From the NCBI RefSeq assembly GCF_001522545.3, contig NC_031769.1, forward strand, positions 75,361,356 through 75,425,355: a DNA stretch of 64,000 nt. The letters are read 5' to 3'. This document shows, in pieces, positions 15,001 to 27,012 of this stretch; within the stretch, counting starts at the first letter, position 1, and each line of letters starts with the position of its first letter. The position numbers and the translations under genes were made by a program. Source of the DNA: Parus major. Lineage: Eukaryota > Chordata > Aves > Passeriformes > Paridae. The notes under the pieces are model-generated. The model saw nothing but the letters and a program-made list of their open reading frames with translations, was not told where the DNA came from and made no database searches.

Positions 15001-18000
15001 GTAAATGCAATTTTCAGAACGCTGAGAACTAACCCTCACCCTGATTTCAGGACAATATGTTCCCATGAGAGAGGAGATAAGATAGCAAGTAATGCAACAT
15101 CCTCCCTACACTGCCCATCAAATTTAACTTGTTTCATTTGGGAAAGTGTTATTTCTCCAAACAAGAGAGGGGCACCCAAACGCCTGCTTTCATGCAGTTA
15201 GATCACAGCCCTGCAGCAGCGGCCTGCTCTTTATCTATTTTTTCCAAACACAATTGCAACTGCCTTTAAAAAAAGCATCCAAGTTAAACATGCTCCAGAG
15301 CAGTTTATGTATGATTGATTTACTTAGCATAAGAGACTTGCTTTAAAGAGAGATTTGAGAGAAACAACATGATGTGTCATGACAGATACTCATGAAAATC
15401 CATGTTTTAAAGTTGGGCTAAAGGGAATGCCTATACTTGGACCTAACAAAATGACCAGATTATATCCAGCTACAGATTTGGCCTGTTTAGAGAAAGTAAT
15501 GCCCTGTTCACTCACTCAGATGTCAGTATTTATTCTCAAAATGTCTTGCTACTAAAGATTGTTCCACTGAAGGATCAAATACAAAATTTGCTGTAGCACA
15601 TGCAAAATCTAATTTAGTACATAGTGCCTGCATTATACAGAAGTTCATATTTTTATGCAGCTTCTCTTTAGAAAATCAACATCCTCATCTTCAAAAGAAC
15701 CAATATAAAAGTTTTATGGGAAGAAAAATAAAACAAAGTGCATCATAATGAGTAATTACAACAATAAAAACTAAGAAGTCTGTTTACAGAAGTTCCCTTG
15801 AAGGGTAACTAAATCTGGAAAAAAGAATAACATTAATTCATATCCATTTGTGAATTTAATTTGCTAGAAAAGAGTAAACAGTTTGAGTACATCAAACTGC
15901 TTTTTGGAAGTTTGCCTGGGCTGTATAGAGGGGGGATGTGAGAAATTTGCCCTATTTTTACAGTTGAAAGCTTCATTGACTCACACAAGATACTTAAGCC
16001 TAATATCCTGTGGCACTGTGGTGACCTACATGTAATTATTGCATGCTTTTTCCAAAATATTTGTACACAACCAGAAATTACAACCTAAGTTATCAACTAG
16101 TTCTTCGTTTATACCAGCAACACAAAGATGGACGTCAATTGGCAGTACGGGACATGTCTGATGTTTTTAGCAATCTCTTGGACAAATGTTTCGTCTTGGT
16201 TTGGTGTAATTTTCTGGTTTCCATTTTTCTTAGACAAACATATTTATCCTGTTAAGTAAACAATGTTTTAAAAACTTTCGGCTATCCCTTCTCTTGGCCT
16301 GCAACCACTTCCCCCGCTCAGACATAGGGTGATCTTGTGTTCGTAGGTGTGCATGAGCCTTACATACAAAGATGTGGGGGAAGGGAGAGAAAAATAGCAA
16401 GTGGTTTTGCAATGCCCCTGGTGTCACCCAGACCATGTTATTCCTGCTTCTGCCTTTTCTTGGCCTTTCAATGCATGGAAAGTGGGAATTCTCTCAGAGG
16501 TCTGCTGAAGTTTTGGTCTCTGTAGTGAGGGGCAGATGGGTCATACTTAGAGGACAATCGGGCACATGATGAAGAGGGGAATGTTTGGGCATGCACTGAT
16601 CAGGGAGTTCCTCACCTGTCAGCCTTCTATCCAAGCTCACATCAATGCTGCTCTAAGCTCAAGGACTTATGAGCTCTTTGTCAACTACCACTTGGAGGAT
16701 CATGGTTTCTCCAAGCACATGACATCTGCACTGTCTCACTCACCACACCACCAACTGAAGTAGCTACTGATTCAACAGCACAACCAGTTGGTACTTTTCA
16801 TCCAGGTGCTCACCAGCTGGTTGGCTACATTACTAGAACTTCAGCTGTGCCTATTTTTGCAGACCCATGTCCTGTTCATGATCAACAACTGACATCTAAC
16901 ATTTTTCACTGTAAAACTAAGCTCAAAGTGGGCCATTTCCACCTGCAGACCTGTAATAAAGGATCATACTGCTGAACTCCAAAGAAGCATGGATCTCTTT
17001 AATTACAAATAATTTCTGAATGTTTATCACCAGGTTTGTTGGGTCACACAGCCCTATTAGCATAGATGCTGCCACTGTGGATGCTGTTCAGTGCAGGATA
17101 GCCTTTGAAATGTAAACTGAAAGTTCACAGTTATTTCTCCTCTAAGTCTTTTACTACTGAACTATATGCCAGTTTCTCAACCTTCGTGTGCTCAGAAAAA
17201 AATGATCCACAAGATTAAGTTCATTTTCTAAAGCAAAGAAGATTATCCAGAGTTAAAAAAAACCTCTAACAAACAAATCTGAAATTATTTTAATAAGCCT
17301 AACACTCCAGTTCTACTTCCCAGATTACTTCTCCCATTAAATGAGTATCCCATTTGCCTACACATGTTTTTAGTTTTGTGCTGGTACTGAAGATCTGTTA
17401 TTTCCCACTGTTGTCTGTCTTCTGGGGAGCAGCTGCAGCATGCTGCTGCAGCCATCAGCTTTAAAAGCAGAATCCAATGCCTGACTGGCAGCAGAGTTAG
17501 AGGTGGAATACTGCTTCCTGCTGCAGTGAAATTAGTACCATTACCCAACAGATCTCATAAAAATAGTTTCAAAAAAATGAAATTATTTCATTTTTCTGAG
17601 TACAATAAAGAAAATGCTTTGTCACCATGAGAAGACAGTAAAAAGAACCTAGCGCAAAAAAATAAGAAAGGTTTATTACAGTTATTTTTCACTCTTCTAC
17701 TGTTTTTACGTTTCTTTGCTGAGCCAAGAGTAGGAAATAAATGCAGAGCAGTGCATAAAGCAATGCTGTGAACTGCTTGTTAAAAAAGCAGTGGCAACTG
17801 CACAAAAAAATAAGGAAAATACTCAGAAGCAAAAACAAATTTTTATATCAGGCTTCAGCTACAGAATAAAATTTTGCATATGAGAAAAGACAACATCCAT
17901 TTTTTTCAGCCCAAAATATAATTCAAGCTTTATGACCTGAAAGCTCCTTTACTCACTCTTTCAATCACACATGCATCCTTTTCCTATAGGGAACAATATA

Positions 18001-20944
18001 CTGGATAAAAATATAACTTTTAGTAAAAACCTGAATAGAGCTGGCATTTCTTTATGCCTAAGGCTTGGCAATATGACATGAGATTCTTCTATGTTCAACA
18101 AGACTTGATCTTTAAATTCCTCTTGCATAACCACTACTAGATCTTATCACTGGAGAAGATGTATTTTACAATTATGAAATAACACTGAGGTGTTCCAGGA
18201 GGAACAATACTAACATTTCCTTTCTTAACAAGTCATCAGACCCTCCAGCTTCCCAGTGATCTCTCCACTGTTTCAGATGTTCAGCAAACAAAATACTCAG
18301 TTCTTTCTGAAATCCCTGAAGGCTTTGTTAACTGAGACCCTCTCAAGTGCCACAAATGCGGGCAGACCAAAGGCAACACTTCCTCCATACGATGTGTGTG
18401 CCATGATGCCCTGTGTGATCAGACCTGAAGCACTGCTGGCTGGAACTGCTATTTGCTTATTTACCTGTAAATGCTTGAGAAGCACCAAAAGAATTCACTA
18501 GCACCACATATATCCCATGTAAACAGAATGGCTCCCTCCCATCTCCAATTTTAATCTGGGTTCGTAATTTGCAAGCAGAGAACCTGAAATTAAACATCTG
18601 GATGTTTTACCTGGGTTAGAATTTATCATTGTATTTATATTTTCCTTAAAGCACAACTTATTTTCCCTAACTGCCAGGTATTAAAATTTGCTATTGCAGT
18701 CCTTTAACTAAGCTCATCACTTGTTTTATTAACCAGTAGTTTGTATTCTATTGACGGACATTTATCTCAGCCAAAGCATGTCCTAAAATAATTTACTCAA
18801 ATTCCCAAACTCCACATTTTTAAATGCGTTGAAGTTGGAAAGATGTATAACATTTTTTAAGTTACTTATGTTTTTCACTTGTGATGTTTAGCAGATTCCT
18901 GTGAAGGGTGCTAAACCTGAGTTAAACAAATTTCAAGGAGGATTAACTGAGTGATTATTTTATTATCCAATAATATTCCATGTTTAAAATTAAGTTGTGT
19001 TCTTCTGTCATGAAGAAACCAAGCCTACTCCCTTTTACTTTTACCATTAATACTTTAAAACTAGAAGGTTTTTTTCAGTTTTGTTTCTTTAAGCTTTCAT
19101 TAAAGAGAGTAATATACTTTGTTAGACAGGAAAAGAACACTTTTCTATTCTTCCCTCACCAAGAGCCAGTGTTTCTCAACTGCCTCCAATGAGCTGATAT
19201 GCTGAAATGAAAAGTGTATTTGCATCTACAAAAGAAACCATTATTGCCCAACATGCTTTACCTCCTCAACTTGTACCCTAAAAGGTTTTACCAATATAAC
19301 AGACTGCCTTTGATTAAAAAATTCAGCAGCATGCATATCTATACAATATGAATGATTTCATTTTAGGCTTTCAGACATTTGTCAAAAATTTTCATTTTAA
19401 AGTAAGGTAGAATAATTTTTAAAAAAATAAGGTAAAACTTCGGAAAATATAAGATCGTCTATTCTGCCTTTATAGCCATCTTACCTACATTAAAAGACTA
19501 GTTATTTTTATATTTATCTGCAATTAAACCATTGATTTCTAAATTCCATCAAAAACTGACTCACAGATCATTTAGGGTTCCTTAAGGTCTTGCAGAGCCA
19601 AGTTTAGGGTAGCTTGGGTAATTTTAGTAAAACATAGAGATATAAGGCAAAGAAACCCTGAACCTGGGCAATATTTGGAGAGGTAAACACAGGTTCATCA
19701 GAGGCAAGGGTTTATTTCAGAAAGACAGGTATGCTGCTGTTCTGCTGGCAAGTGCCAGGAGGCAGAATTGCCCCTGGTTTTATTTCCCCAGAGTCACATC
19801 AACACTGCCTTGGCAAAACAGCCTCTCTGCTTAGCCAGTAACTGTGTCTCTGACAGGGCCCTGTGCTAAATTCCCAATGGGATGGCTCAATTTTTTCCCA
19901 GGGCATGATTTGGTTACCTGTCTGTCTTGTATGTGTAAGAAATACAGTAAAACCAATGGAGATGCACTGTGTCTCTCAGAAAAGGAGGTGGCTGTTTATG
20001 GCACTGTAATGCAACACAGAACATGCGAGGGGTCTACTGCTTGCAACTGAACCGCCCACCCAAGCCCTTTATCTCTGAGAGGATGTAGGAGCTAATTACA
20101 AACTAATTGAGCAGTGACACAGAACTTCTCAATATTTTTGGGTACTCAAGAACAGAATTGTTGTAAGCCAATAGTCAGAGTAACCCATCTTTTCATTCCC
20201 ATGCAGGTCAGCACAGCTTACAAAATAAAGGTTTTTGAGACCAGCTTTAGTCTCCAAGTGTGCTTGAGGAATGATAAAAAACAAGATGATTGTTTTTATA
20301 GAATGGAGTAGGACAGAGAATAAAAACTGCTGTGTTGCTGAAGTTACTACTCTGGATCAAGTGAGAACTCAGTCTGGGCTATCTTAACTGCTAAGAACTC
20401 AGAAAATTACTCCACCAGCTTTCTGTGAGACAACCTTCTCCTTAAATCCCATTACAATGAGCTGTGCATAGTTACAAGCTCTAAGAACGCCTTTGGTTTT
20501 TGAGCAGGTTCATGAAAAACAGCAAATAAAGCACCACAATATCTTTAGAGAATTCAGGTGTTCAGTGTTTTTGTGGCACCTCTAATATGCAGTATAAAAG
20601 GCACAGATCCTCATCCAACTCTAAGCTAATTCATTTGACTTCAGTATTATTAAATCTTTAGGGTGAATAACAGAATCTGAAGGATATTAAGCATTACTGC
20701 TTCATTCACAACATGCATTTTTCTGAAAGAGGCTTACTTCATTTTTACACTTCTTTCTTACAAACCTTTCAAAAACGGTCTGTAGCTTATTTGGAGATAC
20801 CCTCTCAGCCAGTGCTGCCCTACTCGCAGACAAAGTCTACAAGTGTTTTACTTATCTGGAAGCTTTCTTCCTCCCTTCAAAATGAAGTAGTCCAGTGCCG
20901 GTCTGCACACGAATGGATGACCCAAAGCTTCATCCCATACTCAC

Positions 20945-21086
20945 ATGCTTACTAGCAGGTTGACTCTGAGGTAAAGATCCAGGGGCCAGCACTGGAGAGC
21001 TTGCAGGACTACAAAGTTCTGGGAAGGGATTTGGGATGGCCGGCAAAGATGACGTTCGGAATTGCTGTTCTTCCTCTTGAAGACGC
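20945..21086 (-). CDS. GRB10: GRB10 coding exon with [10 protein letters not shown] motif (142 bp)
   Basis: Minus-strand exon entered through acceptor cttctgtgtttacag and left at donor CAT|GTGAGT. One base completes the split Arg codon from the 217-bp exon; 47 codons follow and the exon ends in phase 0. The protein reads [14 protein letters not shown], then [25 protein letters not shown], and QSQPASKH. The human counterpart ([20 protein letters not shown]..., recalled) is nearly identical at the start. P(S/A)IPNPFPEL is the short signature shared by GRB7, GRB10 and GRB14, and the proline-rich N-terminal region of GRB10 is known to bind the GYF domains of GIGYF1 and GIGYF2. The final His matches the residue mouse Grb10 has at this junction. 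The next exon should start the RA domain (human DVKVFSEDG), or the extra mouse exon. I could not find either in bases 1-20944, so the following intron is probably longer than 20.9 kb here. Confidence 0.96.
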
Positions 21087-23768
21087 CTGTAAACACAGAA
21101 GCACTATGTATTAAGAGGAGCAAACTGGCATCACTAGACCTGATTCTCCTGGCCCAGCGTTTGTGATAATGACACTAAAGACAAGGAATCAAACACACTC
21201 TTTTTCTAGGCAACTAGTATATGGTTACAGCAACTCCTAGCACAAAGTAGGTAATTGCATGTGAAAAATGACTGGTCAGGCATCTGTGCTTGTTTTGTTG
21301 CTCATAATTTGATTACTTGGGTGAGTAACTGAGGTAACTGTGCAAATAAAATAAACAGAAATATCTAGCTGTACTCACTGTTGTAAGCACTAGATTACAA
21401 GCTTGCGCTGTATGTGCCAGAAAGTCAGCAAAGCTCTTCCAAACCAATGAGAAAGAGGAGAAAACAATGGCAGTCACTCAGAGCCAAATTCCAAGTGGAT
21501 TTGAAAACAAACATGTACCCCACTGTAAAGTTCTCTAAGATGAGACTTAAACCAATATTGTCACCTCCTTATAATACCAGATTCTATCTCCAAGCAACTT
21601 GGCATTTCCTGAAGAAATGAAAATTCAAATATGTGGCTTTAGCAATAAGCAATAAACTGGAATTACACCCTCCCACCTTGTGCTCATTGTACAGTTACTG
21701 TCCATACAAGTGTGCATCCAACCTAAGTACATCTCAATGAGTCAACATATAACGGAGCTTCAAGTTCCAGTTTATAATACACCTGCAGTGCCCACACCAA
21801 CAAAAGAAAAACTAAAACCTACCAGAAAAGCTGTAAGACCTATTCATGGCTACACAGATGGCTTTTGGTTTCCCTGCTGCCAGAACATCACTACTGAAGA
21901 TGCACTAGCTGACTGCAGCAGGCTGCCCTTCAATACCTAAGCAGGAGGCACCATCTAGTGGTAATCATGAAAGTTTTCAAATCAACTAACTTCTGGATTT
22001 GAAAGGCAAATCATTAAAAACTCAGCTTGATCTCATTTTTCTGCATGCCTTCAGCAACCAGAGACTCCCTTAACAGTCTCCTGAGAGACAACTGATGGTT
22101 TTGGCCCTGGCAGCATGTTTCACTCAGGGTACTCTCACTGTCTTTGCCTGTAACAGAACCTGGTGGATAACAAAATTTAACTACTGTGAAATCTGCCCCA
22201 CAGGTAACTTTGTCCTGCAATTTAGTTGCCTTGGTGTTCCATGAATGAGCCTTACAGACCTGGGCAGGTGCGATAAATAGCAGGTTCCAACTTTAACTAT
22301 GAACTATGCCAACAACTACTTGGCCTGCTTATTTTTTTATTTTTTATTTTTTGGTGCTTCCCATGTGTGCAGTTCTCTACGGCATAGGATAAAAGGACAG
22401 TGTAAGATTCTTCAGACCAGTAGACATGTCATATCTGTGCAACAGTGTGCTGTATTTCAAGTTTTTGACTGACATCCACTGTAAGAAGTGGAACCACAGA
22501 CTCAATACAATCAGAAAGGTGTGGTTTCCTGAAGCTGGGAATTCTCTGTGCTGTGCTGCACCTGTACTGCTGCCAGTGGATCATTTACTTCGTAACTGAT
22601 ACACACAACCTGTGCTCCTCAGAGACCACAGTCAATCACTCTGTTTTGGTGGCAAACAAGTTGGGTCCAGATAACCCTGAATAGAAGCTTCACCATTATC
22701 TTCTTTGATGATGATAAGCACAGGATGTTCTGGTGTGCATGGAAGTACAGATTTCAAAAAGGCAAAGTGTTCTCAAAACAAGAATTGCTAAGTTATTAAA
22801 TGCCAAAGAATATTTAAGTGTTTTGACTGAGATATTTACAAAATATCAACAGCTGTAGTACACCAGAGAGTACATTTTCTAGGACAGCCCAATTTGAGGT
22901 TAACTATGAAATACCTGTAGAACTAATTGCATCATCAACTCAGTTGCACTGCATACCCCTTTGAACAGAAAAGCTGCCTGTCTTTAGTATACCGTTCCTA
23001 TAAGCAATACATCAGTGTACAGAGTTAGAAACCACCCCTTCCATACTCGGATTTTTTCTTTTATTATATTATTACTTTTCATTTCCTTCAAAGAAGAAAT
23101 TGTTAACTAGCAGGAAAGAAATGAATTGACCTACTCATGCTGACAGGAGCTCACTTCCTCCTACTGCCTAAAAAGATTTTAAGAACATGTACATCACCTA
23201 TATACTCTCCCATCACCATCAAGAGATTTCCACTTTTTTTGGTAATGACTTACACAGTGCACTCAAGTGTGTGAGTTGAAAGTGTTCTGGGAAGATAAAT
23301 AACTAAGACATGCTCCTTTTTCTTGTTGGTCTTAAACCATTCAGGAAACCTCCACAAAGAAAGATGTACTTTCTGTATATCAAAAGTAGTCGAGCATACC
23401 CTCATCTACCTACATGATCTCTTACTTTTAAGAAAACCTCTAGGCTGTCAGTAGACACCAGACTTGAGAGCGCTGGTTTTAATAGTTTGGAAAAAAATCC
23501 AAATATGGATATAGCTTCTGCCAATTGCTACTAATGACACACTTCTACAAATCAGCTACTGCAGAAACATCAAACCTTGACTAAAAAGAAAGGCGATAAC
23601 ATGTGGAAATATTATGATCTTCACCTACTTAGTACATTTTTCTATGCAAATGTCCAGTCTAACACTATTAAGTTCCTTACCAAAGTGGATATCCTATTTT
23701 AAAATACAGTTATTTTGAAGCCAGTTCATGACAGTTTATGGAAAAGAAGGCGAGTGCCTTGTCCCTAC
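21087..23768 (-). other. GRB10: GRB10 intron between the 217-bp and 142-bp exons
   Basis: This phase-2 intron of 2682 bp has the donor GTAGGG at its 5' end (minus strand) and a ...gtttacag acceptor. I see only AT-rich unique sequence in it: a T-rich run near 22329-22353, short frames with no recognisable protein, and no LTR or CR1 signature. Confidence 0.9.
22329..22353. repeat. T-rich (ATTTTTT)n-like tract
   Basis: Three runs of T separated by single A, inside the short GRB10 intron. Confidence 0.8.
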
Positions 23769-23985
23769 CTGACTGCCATGATGCGCACTGGCTGGGAGCG
23801 CTGCACCTTCTGCCTTGGGGACATGGGCTGCAGGGTGCCGGACCCCGAGGACGGCAGCTGGCTGCGGTTCAGCTGGCCATTCTGAAGGAGCGGAGTGGTT
23901 TCCGACTGCATACTGCATGTAGAGTATAAACTTTCAAATGAGGAATTCATGTCATTTACCAAAGCTTCCAGGTCCACATCGTCAT
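23769..23985 (-). CDS. GRB10: GRB10 coding exon, conserved acidic/SP-rich N-terminal segment (217 bp)
   Basis: Minus-strand exon between an acceptor with a long T-rich tract (ttttatctttcag) and the donor CAG|GTAGGG. It is 217 bp: two bases completing a split codon, 71 full codons, then AG of the next split Arg. The protein runs [43 protein letters not shown], and [12 protein letters not shown] to IMAVR. Human GRB10, recalled from memory, has [34 protein letters not shown] and SPRQRVQRSQPVHILAVR in the same order, so identity is high and the call is firm. The segment precedes the proline-rich motif and RA domain. The Met in NDMNSS lies close to where the shorter mouse Grb10 begins (MNNDINSS), so an internal start here is possible but unproven. 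The SP dipeptide in SPRQ is a plausible proline-directed phosphorylation site (inference). Confidence 0.97.
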
Positions 23986-24227
23986 CTGAAAGATAAAATA
24001 AAGGCAGTGTAACATACCTGGAAGTCCCAGGCAAAGGATATGTGGCAAGAGCAAAGATTACGTTTCAGTAAAATTATCACATAATTATTTAACTACATTT
24101 TTACAGTGCAAATTATTATTGCAGAAATAAGGTGTTTCTTTTAGAGTAGAGAACCACAACTGTTAACAGCCAGCAATGGACATTTGTTTTGTCTTCCATG
24201 GTGAAAAGCTATGGACACAGTATTTAC

Positions 24228-24253
24228 TATATATGTGTGTGTATGTGTGTGTA
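24228..24253. repeat. (TA)n(TG)n microsatellite
   Basis: TATATA followed by TG units interrupted by one TA, 243 bp into the large GRB10 intron. Confidence 0.93.
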
Positions 24254-24721
24254 TTGAACCAGAATTTGGTGCAATTGTTAATAATAACAATGCTAATGTG
24301 AAACACCACTTCATTTAGTGATAAACTGCCATATGTTTCCAAAGCATATCACTTGCAAATACCTCAGTTTGGCTTGGCAATGTATCAAGTTTAGATTGTC
24401 CAATACTGTAATAAATATTTCGCAAGATCAAATAATTTACAAGAAAAAAAACTAAGACAGTGCTGCAGAGCTAGAAGACACCATTATACAAGTGATCATT
24501 ATATCTTGCTAAAAATCCTACTATATCTTTGTGAGATGGTATTTTGAAGGGCAGGCCAATGACTTTCATATAAAAAGATCTACTGTATCCTTGCTCTTGC
24601 AGTGTGATAGATAGACTTCTACCTTAAAGAGTACAAAGCAAATCAACCAAGGATGTGATGTGGCTGGCTGGAAGAACATCAGTTCCTAAAAAGGGCACCA
24701 ACCTTACCTCATTGTAAATAA

Positions 24722-24883
24722 GTAACTTGTGCTCAATCATTCCTCCTTAATGATCATAAGTGCTCTCTGCAAGACAAGAGAACTCTGCAAGCCCTTTGCA
24801 CTAACCACTCTCTGAACTCCTCTTGCAGAGCACTGTAATTACTCCCTAGCCACAAGTTACATCACTCCTTATCAGGAGTTCAG
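24722..24883. repeat. Cluster of nested inverted repeats
   Basis: Arms gtaacttgtg (24722-24731) and cacaagttac (24851-24860) enclose a second pair, agtgctctctgcaaga (24759-24774) and tcttgcagagcact (24821-24834), which pairs apart from a two-base bulge. A third, overlapping pair is ctgaactcct (24812-24821) with aggagttcag (24874-24883). The set could fold as one long stem or as competing hairpins. No family was assigned; a decayed MITE-like palindrome is possible. Confidence 0.75.
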
Positions 24884-25561
24884 CGGGCTGATGAACACAC
24901 ACATTGATATCTGCTTCTGGTTACAGCACAGCCACTGCCTGAACAGCTACTCCTGACCAAACAGAGCTTTGTGCAGCCAAAAATGTGTCCTTATTTTCCA
25001 GCCATATTAACTGGTGTGGCAAAACATCCCATTGCTGCCTGCAAACCTTCCATCTCACAAAAATCTTCCTGACAGGGATGGAAAGTAGAGACAAGCGATG
25101 AAGGTGGCAAAAACACACTATATTTTCCAATATCCATTCTTTTGCCATGATTTCTAGGTAAATGAAAGAAGCACCTTGCAACCAGTTGCAGCATCTTCTT
25201 TTAGATACCATAAATGATTTTGTACAACTATCACATTTCTTGAGAATATAATCTAAAACAGCATCACTCAATTTCTGTCCACCAGCAACATGCCTTGATA
25301 ACCATAATGAGATCTGAATGTGGCATTTACAATGGCAATTGTATAAGGAATCTGATGATCTCCATTCTCAGTGTTGGGTGAACAAAAGATCTGCTCAGAA
25401 TTAAACAGGTTTCTGGTCATGCCCCTACACCTGAGCTCTATTTAGTGACCTGAAATACCGTGTTTCTCACTGAAAGTCAGTAGGCTCTTTACTATAAAGT
25501 AACGGCCACTGAGCCTTCACTTAGAACATACTCAAGAGGGTTTTAAGGTTTGAACATATGT

Positions 25562-25596
25562 AAAAAGAAAAAAAAAAAAAAAGAGAGAGGAAAAAA
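25562..25596. repeat. A-rich tract with GA repeat
   Basis: Long A run followed by GAGAGAGG and a further A run. Confidence 0.9.
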
Positions 25597-26997
25597 CCAC
25601 AAACACATCACCCCACAAACAGGTTTCTTCCTTTCAATTATTTATGATAATTTACCTCAATTTTTGTATTTAACAGCTACTACACTACTACTGAGACTCA
25701 CCCTCACTAGGTTACACCATCTCTGTATGTCAGCTTAGTTGATGGATTTTCAACAATCTAAGCTTTGTTTTGCTTGGACAAAGTCTACAATAATTTTCCT
25801 GCTATTTTTAGTGATCTTGAGACAGAGTTGCAATTTGAATTTCATTCCATCCTCCAGATTTTTATCCTGTTGGGAAAGGACATATAGAAAACACTTCACG
25901 AGCAATCACAAGGGAACCACAGAAGTATAAAGAGGAAGACGCCAAATTACAAGGCTTTTAAATTTTATCATTCATCTAAAGTACTGAGCTGTAGGGTGTC
26001 AGATGGCTGTCAAGTAAATGCTTAGGGGTTCGATATAGGAGACATAAAAGACAGACTCTGACCACAGAGTCAGGGAGTAAATTACAGCAACTAACAGCAA
26101 TTGTTTAGCATGCTGAAAAGCAGAAAGAGAGGAAGTTGAGGCATATATGCAGTGGGAGTCCATATGGCTTGGTCCCTGAGGGTGCTAATTTATTAACCAT
26201 TTAGACAAAGCTATTAGTGTGCAAGATCATTAAGTTTTCAGGTGACTAACATGGGAAGAACAATTAAGAGTCATCTCAAGCTATCCCCAAACAAGCAAAT
26301 AATTGCAAAGTTGTCCTATGTAGCTTAATATATATAAAATGAGGGACTTTATGCAAAACACTAAGCAAAACAAGTACATAGTTTAAAGCATTGAATTACC
26401 ATTAGCAGGCTTTTAAGTATATCAATTACACACCTAAGTTCAATTTCTAGCAGGACAGGCACTGTCAAGGTGCATATAGAGTTCTCCTAATAATATGCTG
26501 CACTGAATCCAGAATCTGGTTTCACTCCTCTGTCAGCTCCTTTTCTCTGTGGATGCAGCACTGTTAATAATAGCCCTCAGTCTTGCTAAAAAACTTTTGC
26601 AGGAGCAAAAGATCCTTATGATCCTTAAGCTTTTTGAAGACAAAGTCTGCAGTCTTGAATTTCAGACAGTTTCATCTCTATACAATGGCATTTACTACTA
26701 AATACCATTATGTTTCAGGGAGATTTCAGCATGATGCAATAAGAAACATCACTGCTGTAGCCTACACCTCCAAAGTGCCAGCAGATGTCTCAGCCTGCCA
26801 AGTAATCCAGCATGTTACTGTGATGGCTCTCCACAGAGTTTAACTAAACAAAAATCAAATAATCAAACAAAATTTATGTTTCAACCATATGCAAGTATAT
26901 TGTTCAGAAGAGTATTTCATATATAGTGCAGTCCCTCAAAGTATCTTTCTCTCCCAACCAGTGAGATCCCACCTCCATCAAGATAACCCTATACAGA

Positions 26998-27012
26998 TTT
27001 TTTTTTTTTTTT
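26998..27012. repeat. poly(T) tract
   Basis: Fifteen consecutive T. The adjacent sequence on the right is not a recognisable reverse-inserted cDNA. Confidence 0.9.

Larger units (their letters stand above)
1..20944 (-). other. GRB10: GRB10 intron downstream of the 142-bp exon (partial)
   Basis: This is the intron that follows donor CAT|GTGAGT, extending to the window edge. Apart from the CR1 at about 3979-4830 and the simple repeats listed, I see AT-rich unique sequence. Slightly GC-richer patches at about 12100-12450, 13480-13860, 14370-14900 and 16300-16980 have scattered short open frames, none matching a protein I know. I looked for minus-strand codons of the RA and PH domains, such as those for RKNYAKYEFF or GKKSWKK, and did not find them. 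Confidence 0.7.

Noticed and set aside
1..20944. GRB10 RA-domain or later exons
   Set aside because: No minus-strand stretch matching DVKVFSEDG, MTARDLCQLL, KYEFFKNP or KKSWKK was found.
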